In this document: one piece after another, positions 1-7,093 of the stretch
Layout of the letters: every line of letters begins with the position of its first letter
How positions within the stretch are numbered: the first letter of the stretch is position 1
NCBI GenBank assembly: GCA_023139025.1
Contig: JAGLOH010000041.1
Span: 1-11,006 of the forward strand
Direction: 5' to 3'
From: Candidatus Heimdallarchaeota archaeon
Lineage (GTDB): Archaea > Asgardarchaeota > Heimdallarchaeia > Heimdallarchaeales > Heimdallarchaeaceae
Length of the DNA stretch: 11,006 nt
The notes under the pieces: model-generated
The model's database searches: none
Told to the model about the DNA's origin: nothing
Seen by the model: only the letters and a program-made list of their open reading frames with translations
Position numbers and translations under genes: made by a program

Positions 1-638
1 ATATGATCATCTGGATCGTCCCAGTTTTCTCCTCTTTGTCCACCACTAGCAATTAACAGTGTGTCAATTCCTGTAATTCCTTCCTTAAAACCAAAGAGGG
101 ATCTTGGATAGACTATAGGAATAGATGGTTGGTCTTCCATCAATATAGCCTGTAATTGATGAGCTAAGTTTATTCTTTCAGTTGTATCTAGCTCAGCCAT
201 ATATTGCTCTAATAACGCATCATATACCGGATTACTATATTGATAGTGATTGTCTCCATTAGGAGTGATTGCAGATGTTTCATATAGACTCTGTAAATTC
301 AAATCTAGTGGCCAACTCCACCCAACGAATAAGATATCATATCCTCCTTTCGCGTAAGTTGGAATGTAATCATAATCAATGAATGGATAAGACCAAGTCC
401 TCGGGGCTATGTTACCCCATCCTGTCGATTCATGAAAATTGATACCTATACCAATTTTTGGTAAGGTATTTTCCATTAACATCGACCATTGATTTCTGGC
501 CGCACTAGTATTTGGTGAAAGGAAGTCTATTTTGAAAACAATTTGTGTTTCTACTTCTTGAGCTTGGATCTGACCAATAGCCATTGAAAAGGTGAATAAA
601 ACCATTAGCGTTAATCCAAAAAGTTTTTTCATGTTCAT
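1..638 (-). CDS. ABC transporter substrate-binding protein, family 5 (peptide/nickel type), N-terminal part
   Basis: The open frame has no stop and runs off the left edge, giving about 212 residues. It begins MNMKKLFGLTLMVLF, a basic start followed by a hydrophobic stretch and a small-residue region ending near SMAIGQIQAQ, so it looks like a Sec signal peptide for an extracytoplasmic protein. A GGTGA ribosome-binding site (complement of 643-647) precedes the two possible ATGs at 638 and 632. Later text matches SBP_bac_5 proteins of oligopeptide or nickel importers: 'GGYDILFVGWSWPLD', 'YQYSNPVYDALLEQY', 'AHQLQAILMEDQPSIPIVYP' and 'GFKEGITGID'. In that family these motifs lie in the C-terminal third, yet here they follow the signal peptide directly, so the usual N-terminal lobe is absent from this position. 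Either a C-lobe copy precedes a full binding protein beyond the edge, or the protein is permuted. No permease or ATPase gene is visible. Ligand unknown. Confidence 0.82.
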   Translation of the reverse strand, partial: MNMKKLFGLTLMVLFTFSMAIGQIQAQEVETQIVFKIDFLSPNTSAARNQWSMLMENTLPKIGIGINFHESTGWGNIAPRTWSYPFIDYDYIPTYAKGGYDILFVGWSWPLDLNLQSLYETSAITPNGDNHYQYSNPVYDALLEQYMAELDTTERINLAHQLQAILMEDQPSIPIVYPRSLFGFKEGITGIDTLLIASGGQRGENWDDPDDH

Positions 639-706
639 TTTTTCACCACTATTTTATTTTCAATCATATGAGAGTGATAACTAATCTCATGTGATGAGAA
701 AACATT

Positions 707-726
707 CTTTTAAACACTTATATATC
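707..726 (-). promoter_or_regulatory. Candidate promoter of the substrate-binding protein gene
   Basis: On the minus strand the stretch reads GATATATAAGTGTTTAAAAG. It offers two TATA-box candidates (TATATAAG and TTTAAAAG) about 70-85 bases before the start codon. Either would place transcription start some 45-60 bases ahead of the ATG. The call rests on composition and distance alone. Confidence 0.3.
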
Positions 727-909
727 TTCGCAGAACAAGAGAATACGCTTCAAATCTTAAAATGGATTCCCTGATTGGTGATATTTGATACCTCAACTCT
801 TCTAATAAATATTTTAATTATTGGATTAATAGTCTTCCAATCATTGGATTGTTTTTTTATTAATTTGCAAGGAAAAATATCTATTGTAATTACTGACTTG
901 CTTTGATTT
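727..909. other. AT-rich non-coding stretch with short repeats
   Basis: No convincing gene is seen. The stretch holds a direct repeat ATTGGATT (820-827 and 843-850) and the small palindrome CCAATCATTGG (837-847), followed by a run of seven T (852-858). The palindrome plus T-run resembles a terminator for rightward transcription, but no rightward gene ends nearby. In such AT-rich sequence these may be chance. Confidence 0.3.
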
Positions 910-912
910 GAC

Positions 913-1095
913 AAAGCCGAAGCTCAAGCATTCAAGGTGAATCTGTCTGATCCTGCAATAACCAGTAAACTAATTCTAAGACTTGCACTATAGTAAATAG
1001 TTCAAGAGAAAATTATTGACCAATTTCCAACTTCTGAAAAAGAAGAGAAAAATCTGCTAAGATATTCTGATGAAATTTGGTTAGCAATAGATTAA
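913..1095 (+). pseudogene. Possible remnant of a small gene, broken by tandem stops
   Basis: One forward frame reads like protein sequence on both sides of two adjacent in-frame stops (TAG TAA, 991-996). Before them is 'KAEAQAFKVNLSDPAITSK' and after them 'IVQEKIIDQFPTSEKEEKN', with the frame ending at TAA 1093-1095. Amino-acid use is balanced and non-repetitive, unlike random AT-rich text, and the frame stays the same across the stops. No start codon with a ribosome-binding site is seen, and a TGA at 904-906 closes the frame upstream. A decayed gene fits best. Chance open reading is the alternative. The family is not recognised. Confidence 0.25.
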
Positions 1096-1116
1096 AATTA
1101 TAGGAGATTTTCTCCC
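1096..1116 (-). terminator. Hairpin terminator candidate after the Roadblock gene
   Basis: The inverted repeat GGAGA-TTT-TCTCC (1103-1115) starts about 12 bases beyond the stop codon of the minus-strand Roadblock gene. On that strand it is followed by TATAATTTTAATC, a weak T-rich tail. Position and structure fit a transcription terminator. Confidence 0.35.
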
Positions 1117-1127
1117 CGAATGAAAAA

Positions 1128-1514
1128 TTATGCCTCAGCTAATATTTCTATTGCATCTGGAACATATCTTTTGATTACTTGCATCGCTAAACCTACATTA
1201 TGTAAGTCTCTACTAGCACCAATCAAAATGTATTCATCAGCACTTGCTAGTATTGTAAATCCTTCTTCGCCACGAATCAAAACTTGTTCTAAATCTCCAT
1301 GTGCCAAATTATTACTTACCATTTTTCCAGTTGATAATATTGCGGAAGAGACCGCACTTAAGAGATCTGGATCTGTCCCTTTTTCAGAGAAGAAAGCAAC
1401 TTTTATTCCTTCTGCATTAACAACTGCTAAAGCTTCTAAATCACACCCTAACGAGATTTGTTTTAATATTCTTACTAACTGTTTTTTTTGTGATGCTGAT
1501 AAATCAATAGACAT
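1128..1514 (-). CDS. Roadblock/LC7 domain protein (MglB-like)
   Basis: This 128-residue cytosolic protein is a single Roadblock/LC7 domain. An N-terminal helix (about 8-20) is followed by the family signature: 'LEALAVVNAEGIKVAFFSEK' (about 26-45), then 'AVSSAILSTGKMVSNNL' (a long helix), 'LEQVLIRGEEGFTILASAD' and 'YILIGASRDLHNVGLAMQVI'. The order is the alpha-beta-beta-alpha-beta-beta-beta-alpha layout of MglB and dynein LC7 proteins. The family forms dimers and regulates or scaffolds small Ras-like GTPases, for example MglA and Rag/Gtr; Asgard genomes encode many copies. No GTPase gene is in the window, so the partner is unknown. The ATG is preceded by GGTG (complement of 1521-1524) at good spacing. 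The gene is transcribed divergently from apgM and looks monocistronic. The family call is firm and the role is inferred. Confidence 0.85.
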   Translation of the reverse strand: MSIDLSASQKKQLVRILKQISLGCDLEALAVVNAEGIKVAFFSEKGTDPDLLSAVSSAILSTGKMVSNNLAHGDLEQVLIRGEEGFTILASADEYILIGASRDLHNVGLAMQVIKRYVPDAIEILAEA

Positions 1515-1556
1515 TTTTTACACCAATTTCTTCTATTTGTTTTGTACTATACTATT

Positions 1557-1566
1557 CCTATTAAAG
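1557..1566 (-). promoter_or_regulatory. Candidate TATA box of the Roadblock gene
   Basis: CTTTAATAGG on the minus strand lies about 43 bases ahead of the ATG. It would give a short leader of about 15-20 bases that still includes the GGTG ribosome-binding site. Confidence 0.35.
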
Positions 1567-1670
1567 TTATCCAAAGTACGCGGAGAGAAGAGTTCGAATA
1601 ACAACATAATAATTACATTTTAATTTTATTAGAAAGAATTACCTATGAGATATATTGGTTTGGGATAAAC

Positions 1671-1680
1671 ATTTTTATTA
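1671..1680 (+). promoter_or_regulatory. TATA box of apgM, probably a leaderless transcript
   Basis: ATTTTTATTA is centred about 26 bases before the apgM ATG. Transcription would then start at or right next to the start codon. Consistent with this, the bases before the ATG (TCATCTTTAAC) contain no Shine-Dalgarno sequence. A leaderless mRNA is the natural reading. Confidence 0.45.
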
Positions 1681-1701
1681 TGGAAAAAAATCATCTTTAA
1701 C

Positions 1702-2931
1702 ATGAAATTATTGTTTGTTGTAATGGATGGTCTGGGGGATCGTCCTATTTCAGAGTTTGGAGGACAAACTCCTCTTGAATATGCGAAGACTCCAAATATG
1801 GATAAACTGGCATCATATGGGATGAATGGATTGTTACATGTAATAGGCCCAGGGGTTACTCCTGGAAGTGATACAGCCCATCTAGCACTATTTGGTGTAG
1901 ATCCTTATGAATACTATACAGGGCGAGGTCCATTTGAGGCAGCAGGAATAGGATTAGTTGTGAAAGAGGGTGATATCGCTTTCAGAACAAACTTTGCAAC
2001 AATAAACTCAGAAGGTGTAATTACTGATAGACGAGCTGGAAGAATTAGAGAAGGAACTGATCAACTAGCTAAACTTTTTGAAGGTTTGGAAATTGATGGT
2101 ATCGAAATTCTATTGGAAGCAGGAACAGAACACAGGGCTGCATTGATTTTAAGAGGTGATGGATTGTCTGACCAAGTCTCAGAAAATGATCCTCATGTTG
2201 AAAGAAAAGAACCTTTAGAATTCAAACCCCTTGATGAGTCACCAGAAGCAGAAAAAACCGCAAGGGTTCTGACTTCTTTTGTTATGAAAGCAAGAACAAT
2301 ACTAAATAATGCAGAACTTAATAAAAAGAGAGTAGAAGAGGATTTACTTCCTGCAAATTATTTACTAATTCGAGGAGCAGGTAAAGTCCCAAAGTTACCC
2401 AACTTTGAGGAGGAGTACTGCTTAGAAACTGCTTGCATAGCAGGTGGAGGGTTATACAAAGGAGTTGGTAGAATGTTAGGTATGCATATAATTGAAGATT
2501 CTCGAATGTCAGGGGGGACAACTACAGATTTATCAACAAAATTTGAGATCACTCATAACGCTCTAAATGACTATGATTTTGTCTTTACTCATGTTAAAGG
2601 AACTGATAATTATTCGCATGATGGGAAGTATAAAGAAAAATCTGAATTCATTGAAAGAGTTGATAAGGAGTTGTACAGGTTTTTACCAGAGAACTACGAA
2701 GGAGATCTTGTTATAATGATAACTGGTGATCATAGTACCCCCTGTAGTTTTAAAGATCATTCTGCAGACCCAGTACCAATTTTAATCTATTCACCAGATT
2801 GTAGAAGAGATAAGGTAGAGAAGTTTGGCGAAAGCTATGCAGTAGATGGAAGCTTGGGTCATATATTAGGAAAGCACATTATGGGTATTGCATTAAATGA
2901 GATGAGATTGGTGCGCAAATTTGGGGCTTAA
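1702..2931 (+). CDS. apgM: 2,3-bisphosphoglycerate-independent phosphoglycerate mutase, archaeal type
   Basis: Cytosolic enzyme that interconverts 3- and 2-phosphoglycerate in glycolysis and gluconeogenesis. The 409 residues match the usual length (about 400-415) of the archaeal ApgM branch of the alkaline phosphatase superfamily. Visible motifs are 'MDGLGDRP' with metal ligand Asp9; 'PGSDTAHLALFG' with catalytic Ser56, which carries the phosphate; 'ATINSEGVITDRRAGRI'; 'HVKGTDNYSHDGKY' with Asp302 and His306; 'MITGDHSTP' with Asp343 and His344; and 'KDHSADPVPILIY' with His353. All expected metal-binding positions are present, so the enzyme should be active and use Mn2+ or a similar divalent metal. 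The start is the ATG at 1702, about 26 bases after a TATA box. The downstream permease gene begins within its last codons, so the two form one transcription unit. No direct functional link between them is evident. Confidence 0.95.
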   Translation: MKLLFVVMDGLGDRPISEFGGQTPLEYAKTPNMDKLASYGMNGLLHVIGPGVTPGSDTAHLALFGVDPYEYYTGRGPFEAAGIGLVVKEGDIAFRTNFATINSEGVITDRRAGRIREGTDQLAKLFEGLEIDGIEILLEAGTEHRAALILRGDGLSDQVSENDPHVERKEPLEFKPLDESPEAEKTARVLTSFVMKARTILNNAELNKKRVEEDLLPANYLLIRGAGKVPKLPNFEEEYCLETACIAGGGLYKGVGRMLGMHIIEDSRMSGGTTTDLSTKFEITHNALNDYDFVFTHVKGTDNYSHDGKYKEKSEFIERVDKELYRFLPENYEGDLVIMITGDHSTPCSFKDHSADPVPILIYSPDCRRDKVEKFGESYAVDGSLGHILGKHIMGIALNEMRLVRKFGA

Positions 2932-3904
2932 AACAGAAACACAAACGACTTTTTATCAAAGGTCTTTACCGTATTTGCAGTTATTCATTGCTATTATTTC
3001 TGTTTCATTCTCAGCAATCATTGTCGTATACCTAATTCAATTAGGAGTTCCTCCTGCTGTTACAGCTATGTATAGAACTTTTTTTGCAGGTATTGGTGCT
3101 TTAATACTCTCTCTTTACAAGAAAAGAATAAAATGGATTGGTAAAAAAACTACCATTAAAAGATATCACTGGATTGCTCTTTCAGGATTACTACTTGCAG
3201 TACACTTTGCTACTTGGTTTATTTCTTTAGAATACGTTAACGTTGCTATATCTACAACTTTAGTAGACGCAGTTCCGATTTTCCTTGCCATTTTTGGTTT
3301 TTTATTTTTCAAAGAAAAAATAAATGTGATAGGGATCGTAGGTATTGGTATTGCTTTTACAGGTGGTGCACTCCTTGCATTTTCTTCTCCAGTAGCTGAA
3401 AATAGAAATTTACTTTTAGGAATTATGTTCTCTCTTATTGGAGCTTTAACTGTAACATTCTATTTTCTAATAGGTAAGAAAATTCTCCAGGATTCACCCT
3501 TGTGGCCATATTTTGCTCTAGTAAACCTTGCATCTGCAATCTTTCTCTTATTTTATAATTTACTTGCAGGATATGAATTGTTTAGATATTCTGCAATCGT
3601 TTATCTTCTCTTTATTGTGTCTGCACTGGGGCCTTCTTTAATTGGTCACGCTACTTTCAATTATACTCTAAAAAGACTACCTGCTTTTGTTGTAGGTGTC
3701 GCAATTTTGGGAGAACCAATTGGTGCTACTATACTTGGTGTTTTAATTTTCCCCCTAACTCAAACACCAGAACTAATAACCATCCTATTTGCAATAATTA
3801 TCCTTGCAGGAATCGTAATAACGTCGGTTTCTCAATATATAAGGATTAAAAAATTTAGAAGAAAAGAGAAAGAAGAAGATGAATCAGATTCTATTCTCTC
3901 TTAA
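2921..3904 (+). CDS. EamA/DMT superfamily permease
   Basis: Ten hydrophobic segments are visible in 327 residues (about 16-37, 48-65, 82-102, 107-129, 134-153, 163-185, 195-215, 223-243, 254-277 and 284-304). They form the two five-helix EamA repeats of drug/metabolite transporters. Typical landmarks are 'YRTFFAGIGALILS', 'STTLVDAVPIFLAIFGFLFF' with 'KEKIN', and 'AILGEPIGATILGVLIF' in the second repeat. The C-terminus is a charged tail (RRKEKEEDESD). Such proteins export or import amino acids, nucleosides or other small metabolites across the cytoplasmic membrane; the substrate cannot be told from sequence. The start is a TTG at 2921, 11 bases inside the end of apgM, supported by GGTG (2910-2913) seven bases upstream and by the lack of any in-frame ATG before residue 68. 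The 3' end overlaps the convergent aminotransferase gene by 21 bases. Confidence 0.88.
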   Translation: MGLKTETQTTFYQRSLPYLQLFIAIISVSFSAIIVVYLIQLGVPPAVTAMYRTFFAGIGALILSLYKKRIKWIGKKTTIKRYHWIALSGLLLAVHFATWFISLEYVNVAISTTLVDAVPIFLAIFGFLFFKEKINVIGIVGIGIAFTGGALLAFSSPVAENRNLLLGIMFSLIGALTVTFYFLIGKKILQDSPLWPYFALVNLASAIFLLFYNLLAGYELFRYSAIVYLLFIVSALGPSLIGHATFNYTLKRLPAFVVGVAILGEPIGATILGVLIFPLTQTPELITILFAIIILAGIVITSVSQYIRIKKFRRKEKEEDESDSILS

Positions 3905-5089
3905 TAACTCTTCTAATCTATTCATTGCAATGTCTATTTCTTCAAGAGTTGGTAAATAGACCATTCTGAAACCATCATTTCCAAAAGGTCCAAATCCAGA
4001 TCCAAATACTGTTAGAATGTGTTTCTTTCGAAGATAGTCAAAGACAAACTCTTTATCATTTTTCCATTTGAACTGGTCCATTGATATCATCGAAAAGATA
4101 TAAAATGCTGCTTCTGGTTTGTTTACAACAATTCCATCCATTTCTGAAAGTCTACTGTAAATTAAATCTCTTCTTTCTTTTAGCATTTTAATAGTTTCTG
4201 GAAGATAAGAGCTCTGATCTTGTCTTAGAGCTTCAGCTCCTGCTTTTTGTAAAGGTGTTGAAGCACATAATCTAAGTCTAGTTAATTTGTTTAATCCATC
4301 CCATGGCTCTTCTATTTTTCCCAGAGGATCATGAATATATGCATACGCTAAACGCCACCCTGGCGCAAGGAAAACTTTACTAAAGCCATTATAAGCTATC
4401 ACTGGAACGTCTTTTGCTACTTCAGCTGTTGCAGTATGTTTCAAACCTTCATCCAGAACAAGTAAGTCATATGTTTCATCTGAAACAATACATGCATCGT
4501 ATTCTCCAACTATGTCTACTATCTCTTTCAGTACTTTTTCAGGATATACTGAACCTGTGGGATTATTTGGTGTATTAAGAAATACTAGTTTTGTTCTGTC
4601 GTTCATTAGAGATCGTATGTGATCGGGATCCGGATAATAATTATTTTCAACTGCTGTCTTGTAATATTGCATATCATTTCCGAATATAGTACCGTTACCA
4701 GAGTAACTGGGATAATGAATCCCTGGTATTAGTATTCTATCTCTAGGATTAGTGAATGACATCAGAGTCATTTGAATACCTTCAGATACTCCAGCTGTTG
4801 CTATTACTTTATCAGCAGTTACTCCAACATTATATTTTTTGTTTTCATAGTCAGCAATAGCTTCTCTAAATTCTAGAATTCCCCGAGAATCTGCATAATA
4901 GTTATAATTTTCCTCTTCGACATAACGAAGTGGTTCTGTCAAAATTTTAGGTGTTTTAAAACCATATTTTATTGGGTCCCCAATATTAAGCTTAATAATC
5001 TTGTGCCCTTTAGCTTCAACTTCATTTGCTGCAGCAATTACATCTCTAATTGCATAACTAAAGCCTGCTGTACGGTCTGATATTTTCAA
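3884..5089 (-). CDS. PLP-dependent class I aminotransferase, AlaT-like (probable alanine aminotransferase)
   Basis: This 401-residue fold-type I aminotransferase has the hallmark residues: 'NTPNNPTG' (Asn176 contacts the PLP oxygen), 'SDETYD' (Asp204, Tyr207), 'NGFSKVFLAPGWRLAY' with the Schiff-base Lys238 and phosphate-binding Arg246, and 'DGFRMVY' with Arg375 for the substrate carboxylate. The N-terminus 'YAIRDVIAAANEVEAKGHKI' and 'KLNIGDP' resemble archaeal alanine aminotransferases, which interconvert alanine and 2-oxoglutarate with pyruvate and glutamate in the cytosol. Aspartate or broad specificity is possible. The start is a TTG: an in-frame TAG sits just upstream, AGAGG lies about ten bases before the TTG, and no ATG occurs within the first hundred residues. 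The gene is divergent from the zinc-finger gene and convergent with the permease. The family is firm; the substrate is moderate. Confidence 0.92.
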   Translation of the reverse strand: MKISDRTAGFSYAIRDVIAAANEVEAKGHKIIKLNIGDPIKYGFKTPKILTEPLRYVEEENYNYYADSRGILEFREAIADYENKKYNVGVTADKVIATAGVSEGIQMTLMSFTNPRDRILIPGIHYPSYSGNGTIFGNDMQYYKTAVENNYYPDPDHIRSLMNDRTKLVFLNTPNNPTGSVYPEKVLKEIVDIVGEYDACIVSDETYDLLVLDEGLKHTATAEVAKDVPVIAYNGFSKVFLAPGWRLAYAYIHDPLGKIEEPWDGLNKLTRLRLCASTPLQKAGAEALRQDQSSYLPETIKMLKERRDLIYSRLSEMDGIVVNKPEAAFYIFSMISMDQFKWKNDKEFVFDYLRKKHILTVFGSGFGPFGNDGFRMVYLPTLEEIDIAMNRLEELLRENRI

Positions 5090-5122
5090 CTTTGATATCC
5101 TCTATGTTTTTAAGAAATCTTT

Positions 5123-5132
5123 GAAAAATAAG
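5123..5132 (-). promoter_or_regulatory. Candidate TATA box of the aminotransferase gene
   Basis: CTTATTTTTC on the minus strand is about 38 bases ahead of the TTG start. It would give a leader of roughly 12 bases that just includes the AGAGG ribosome-binding site. It is a weak match and other AT-rich stretches lie close by. Confidence 0.28.
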
Positions 5133-5210
5133 ATTATTGGTTTGAACTTATCAAATAGAGACATTCGAAATGATTCAATATAGTTATGCACTATTTCCCA
5201 GATATTACAT

Positions 5211-5220
5211 CTATAAATAA
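5211..5220 (+). promoter_or_regulatory. TATA box of the zinc-finger/coiled-coil gene
   Basis: CTATAAATAA is a near-consensus archaeal TATA box. Transcription would begin near 5240, downstream of the first in-frame ATG (5186) and ahead of GGTG (5251-5254) and TTG (5261). The site therefore helps decide the start of this gene. Confidence 0.5.
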
Positions 5221-5260
5221 AACAGAATTATCAATTTTTACTAAATACTGGGTGTTATGT

Positions 5261-6661
5261 TTGCCGGCAATATCTAGTTGTAGCTTTTGTAGTGGTCCAG
5301 CACAATACTATTGTAAATCATGTAAGAGAAAACTATGTACTGAACATATTCATATCTCAAATACAGTATACTTTTGCTCAACCTGTGAAACTGAGAGCCT
5401 TGACTCAAAATGTCAAAAGTGTGGTTCAGCAACAGAATTTTCTAGAAATGAGCCTACTAATAGTTGTGAATGGTGTAAATCAATAGATGTTGAAGATGGA
5501 CTTCTTTATCATCAACAACTTCCACATTTGATATTTTCTTCATTTACTCTGTTGAACAAGAAGCTTGCTCAAGTGTGGGATCTTACTCAGAAATATCTTG
5601 AAATTGTTAAGAATGTCTTTGAAATGAGAAAAGCGAAAATTATGCTTTTTGGAGATGTGGAAGATGAAATTACTTTACTTAGGAGTAAAATTTCAATATT
5701 CATTGATCAACTTGTTAAATTTGAAAATGATACTTTTGCAATGGTTGATGAGAAACTACGTGCAATCGGTTATATGAGATTTACAAATGTGGATAATATA
5801 GAAAGAGGGGAAGAAATCCTTAATTTACTTAAAAGTAGATTAGATTTACTTGATACCACAATAAAGTCAAAGTTTAATGAGATGAATGAAGATTTTCAAA
5901 CTCTTAATCAAAAAGTAGATTTTCTTGGTTTTCAATTTCGTTTGTTAAGTAAGATTCATCATCTACTACCTGAAGACAAAGAAGAACATCTAATTTCTAT
6001 TCTTCCACGGATTTGGCTAAAGAAGAATAGTAAATTACCAAAGAAATATCTTGTTGTTTTGACTAGTAAAAACTTGTACTTATTACGAGAAAAGGGTTTG
6101 TTTGATGTTAAGTTAAAAACAAAAGAAACTATAAGCTTGTCATATATTATTAACAAGCAATATATTTCAAGATTATTATCTCGCAATATGTTTCGTTTCA
6201 AAACCAGATTAGATTCATATTCATTTCTTGGTAGAAGGGAGAGTCTTGAGCAATTCATGATTTATTTTGAAATCATCGAAAATTACATCGATTATTCAAT
6301 ACATAAATCCTCAATAATTGAAGACCTCAAGTACTATTCACTCACTATTAATGAATTAAAAACCAACATACAAAGAAATGTAAGTCACCTTCGTGCATAT
6401 TTGCTTAATAAACGTGAATTAAAACGTGAATTATACTGGAGAGAAGGACAAGATGCGAGATTCAAGAAGCTGTTTGAGCAACTACTAGCTGTAGAACGAA
6501 AAATACATCGATTAAATGAAACTAGAAGGCATGGTTCTCGAGGTACCAGAGGTATAGATGGATTATTAAGAAAACTAACCAGCGAACATCATAGGCTCAA
6601 ACGACATTTGGATGATATTCAAAGAAAAAGTGAAGAATTTGATAATATGTGGGAACTTTAA
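5261..6661 (+). CDS. Zinc-finger, coiled-coil protein with a possible PH-like domain; function unknown
   Basis: The protein has 466 residues from TTG 5261. This start is chosen because GGTG lies six bases upstream and a TATA box lies at 5211-5220; an ATG at 5186 would add 25 residues but lies before that box and lacks a ribosome-binding site. The N-terminus holds a cross-brace zinc module: C7-x2-C10, C18-x2-C21, C26-x2-H29 and C39-x2-C42, spaced like B-box or FYVE fingers. A zinc ribbon follows (C51-x2-C54, C69-x2-C72). Residues about 95-235 are helical and probably coiled coil. About 245-345 changes to beta-rich text ('KYLVVLTSKNLYLLREKGLF', 'FRFKTRLDSYSFLG') and ends in a helix, like a PH or GRAM domain. 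A second charged coiled coil runs to the C-terminus. No signal peptide or membrane segment is seen. The layout suggests a membrane- or protein-binding scaffold; no known family is recognised. Confidence 0.8.
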   Translation: MPAISSCSFCSGPAQYYCKSCKRKLCTEHIHISNTVYFCSTCETESLDSKCQKCGSATEFSRNEPTNSCEWCKSIDVEDGLLYHQQLPHLIFSSFTLLNKKLAQVWDLTQKYLEIVKNVFEMRKAKIMLFGDVEDEITLLRSKISIFIDQLVKFENDTFAMVDEKLRAIGYMRFTNVDNIERGEEILNLLKSRLDLLDTTIKSKFNEMNEDFQTLNQKVDFLGFQFRLLSKIHHLLPEDKEEHLISILPRIWLKKNSKLPKKYLVVLTSKNLYLLREKGLFDVKLKTKETISLSYIINKQYISRLLSRNMFRFKTRLDSYSFLGRRESLEQFMIYFEIIENYIDYSIHKSSIIEDLKYYSLTINELKTNIQRNVSHLRAYLLNKRELKRELYWREGQDARFKKLFEQLLAVERKIHRLNETRRHGSRGTRGIDGLLRKLTSEHHRLKRHLDDIQRKSEEFDNMWEL

Positions 6662-6684
6662 GAACTTAATATAGTTATTATCCA

Positions 6685-7068
6685 CTAATTCTTCCATACT
6701 TTAAGAAATTCAGGCATTATCTCAAAATTTACAATGGGTATGCTTAACCATTTAGGATCTGTTGCATCATTAGAGAATTCAATTATTTCATCTGTTGCTG
6801 TTTTATATCTTATGAATGACTTTGTAGGCATTTCTTCTTCATCAGTCCACACAATTATTGGAAGTGCTTTAAGTTCGTAATATCCTAAACTTGTATTAAA
6901 AACGAAATATATTGTCCTATCTGCTTCCTTAAAATGCCCTATATAACCAGCGATTCTATCAGGACCTACACTCGAAATAACTAACCTCACCAAATCCTTC
7001 AATGACGCAAGTTTAATCCCTGCTGGAGATTTTAATGGTTTATTTGCTTCTGTCCTGATTATAAACAA
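6685..7068 (-). CDS. Small conserved-looking protein of unknown function
   Basis: The frame ends at 6685 and encodes at least about 105 convincing residues. The core is 'DLVRLVISSVGPDRIAGYIG', 'TIYFVFNTSLGYYELKALPI', 'SFIRYKTATDEIIEFSNDAT' and 'SIPIVNFEIMPEFLKVWKN'. It looks like a compact, soluble alpha/beta protein with no cysteine pairs or catalytic signature. The start is uncertain because no ATG is available. Candidates are TTG at 7068 (used here) and TTG at 7002 just before 'KDLVRLV'. The frame continues upstream to a TTG at 7116 inside atpK, but the residues added there ('YLLTFFLFII') come mostly from a T-run that looks like the atpK terminator, so they are probably not translated. The gene follows atpK on the same strand and is convergent with the zinc-finger gene. 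I do not recognise the family. Confidence 0.65.
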   Translation of the reverse strand: MFIIRTEANKPLKSPAGIKLASLKDLVRLVISSVGPDRIAGYIGHFKEADRTIYFVFNTSLGYYELKALPIIVWTDEEEMPTKSFIRYKTATDEIIEFSNDATDPKWLSIPIVNFEIMPEFLKVWKN

Positions 7069-7093
7069 AAAAAAAGTAAGTAAATAAATGTAT
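7067..7093 (-). terminator. T-run terminator after atpK
   Basis: Immediately after the atpK stop codon the minus strand reads ATACATTTATTTACTTAC followed by nine consecutive T. Such T-tracts without a hairpin are typical archaeal terminators. Part of atpK transcription may still read through into the small gene behind it. Confidence 0.45.

Noticed and set aside
837..858. Palindrome CCAATCATTGG followed by seven T, as a rightward terminator
   Set aside because: No rightward gene ends just before it, and short palindromes with T-runs are common by chance in AT-rich DNA. It is mentioned only as content of the gap.
1120..1623. Long forward open frame opposite the Roadblock gene
   Set aside because: It is antisense to a clear Roadblock domain, is rich in Ser and Cys runs, and has no ribosome-binding site. 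It is a shadow of the real gene.
5959..6258. Minus-strand open frame inside the zinc-finger/coiled-coil gene
   Set aside because: The plus strand is open across the entire gene and has domain structure; the reverse frame has no signals or recognisable motif.
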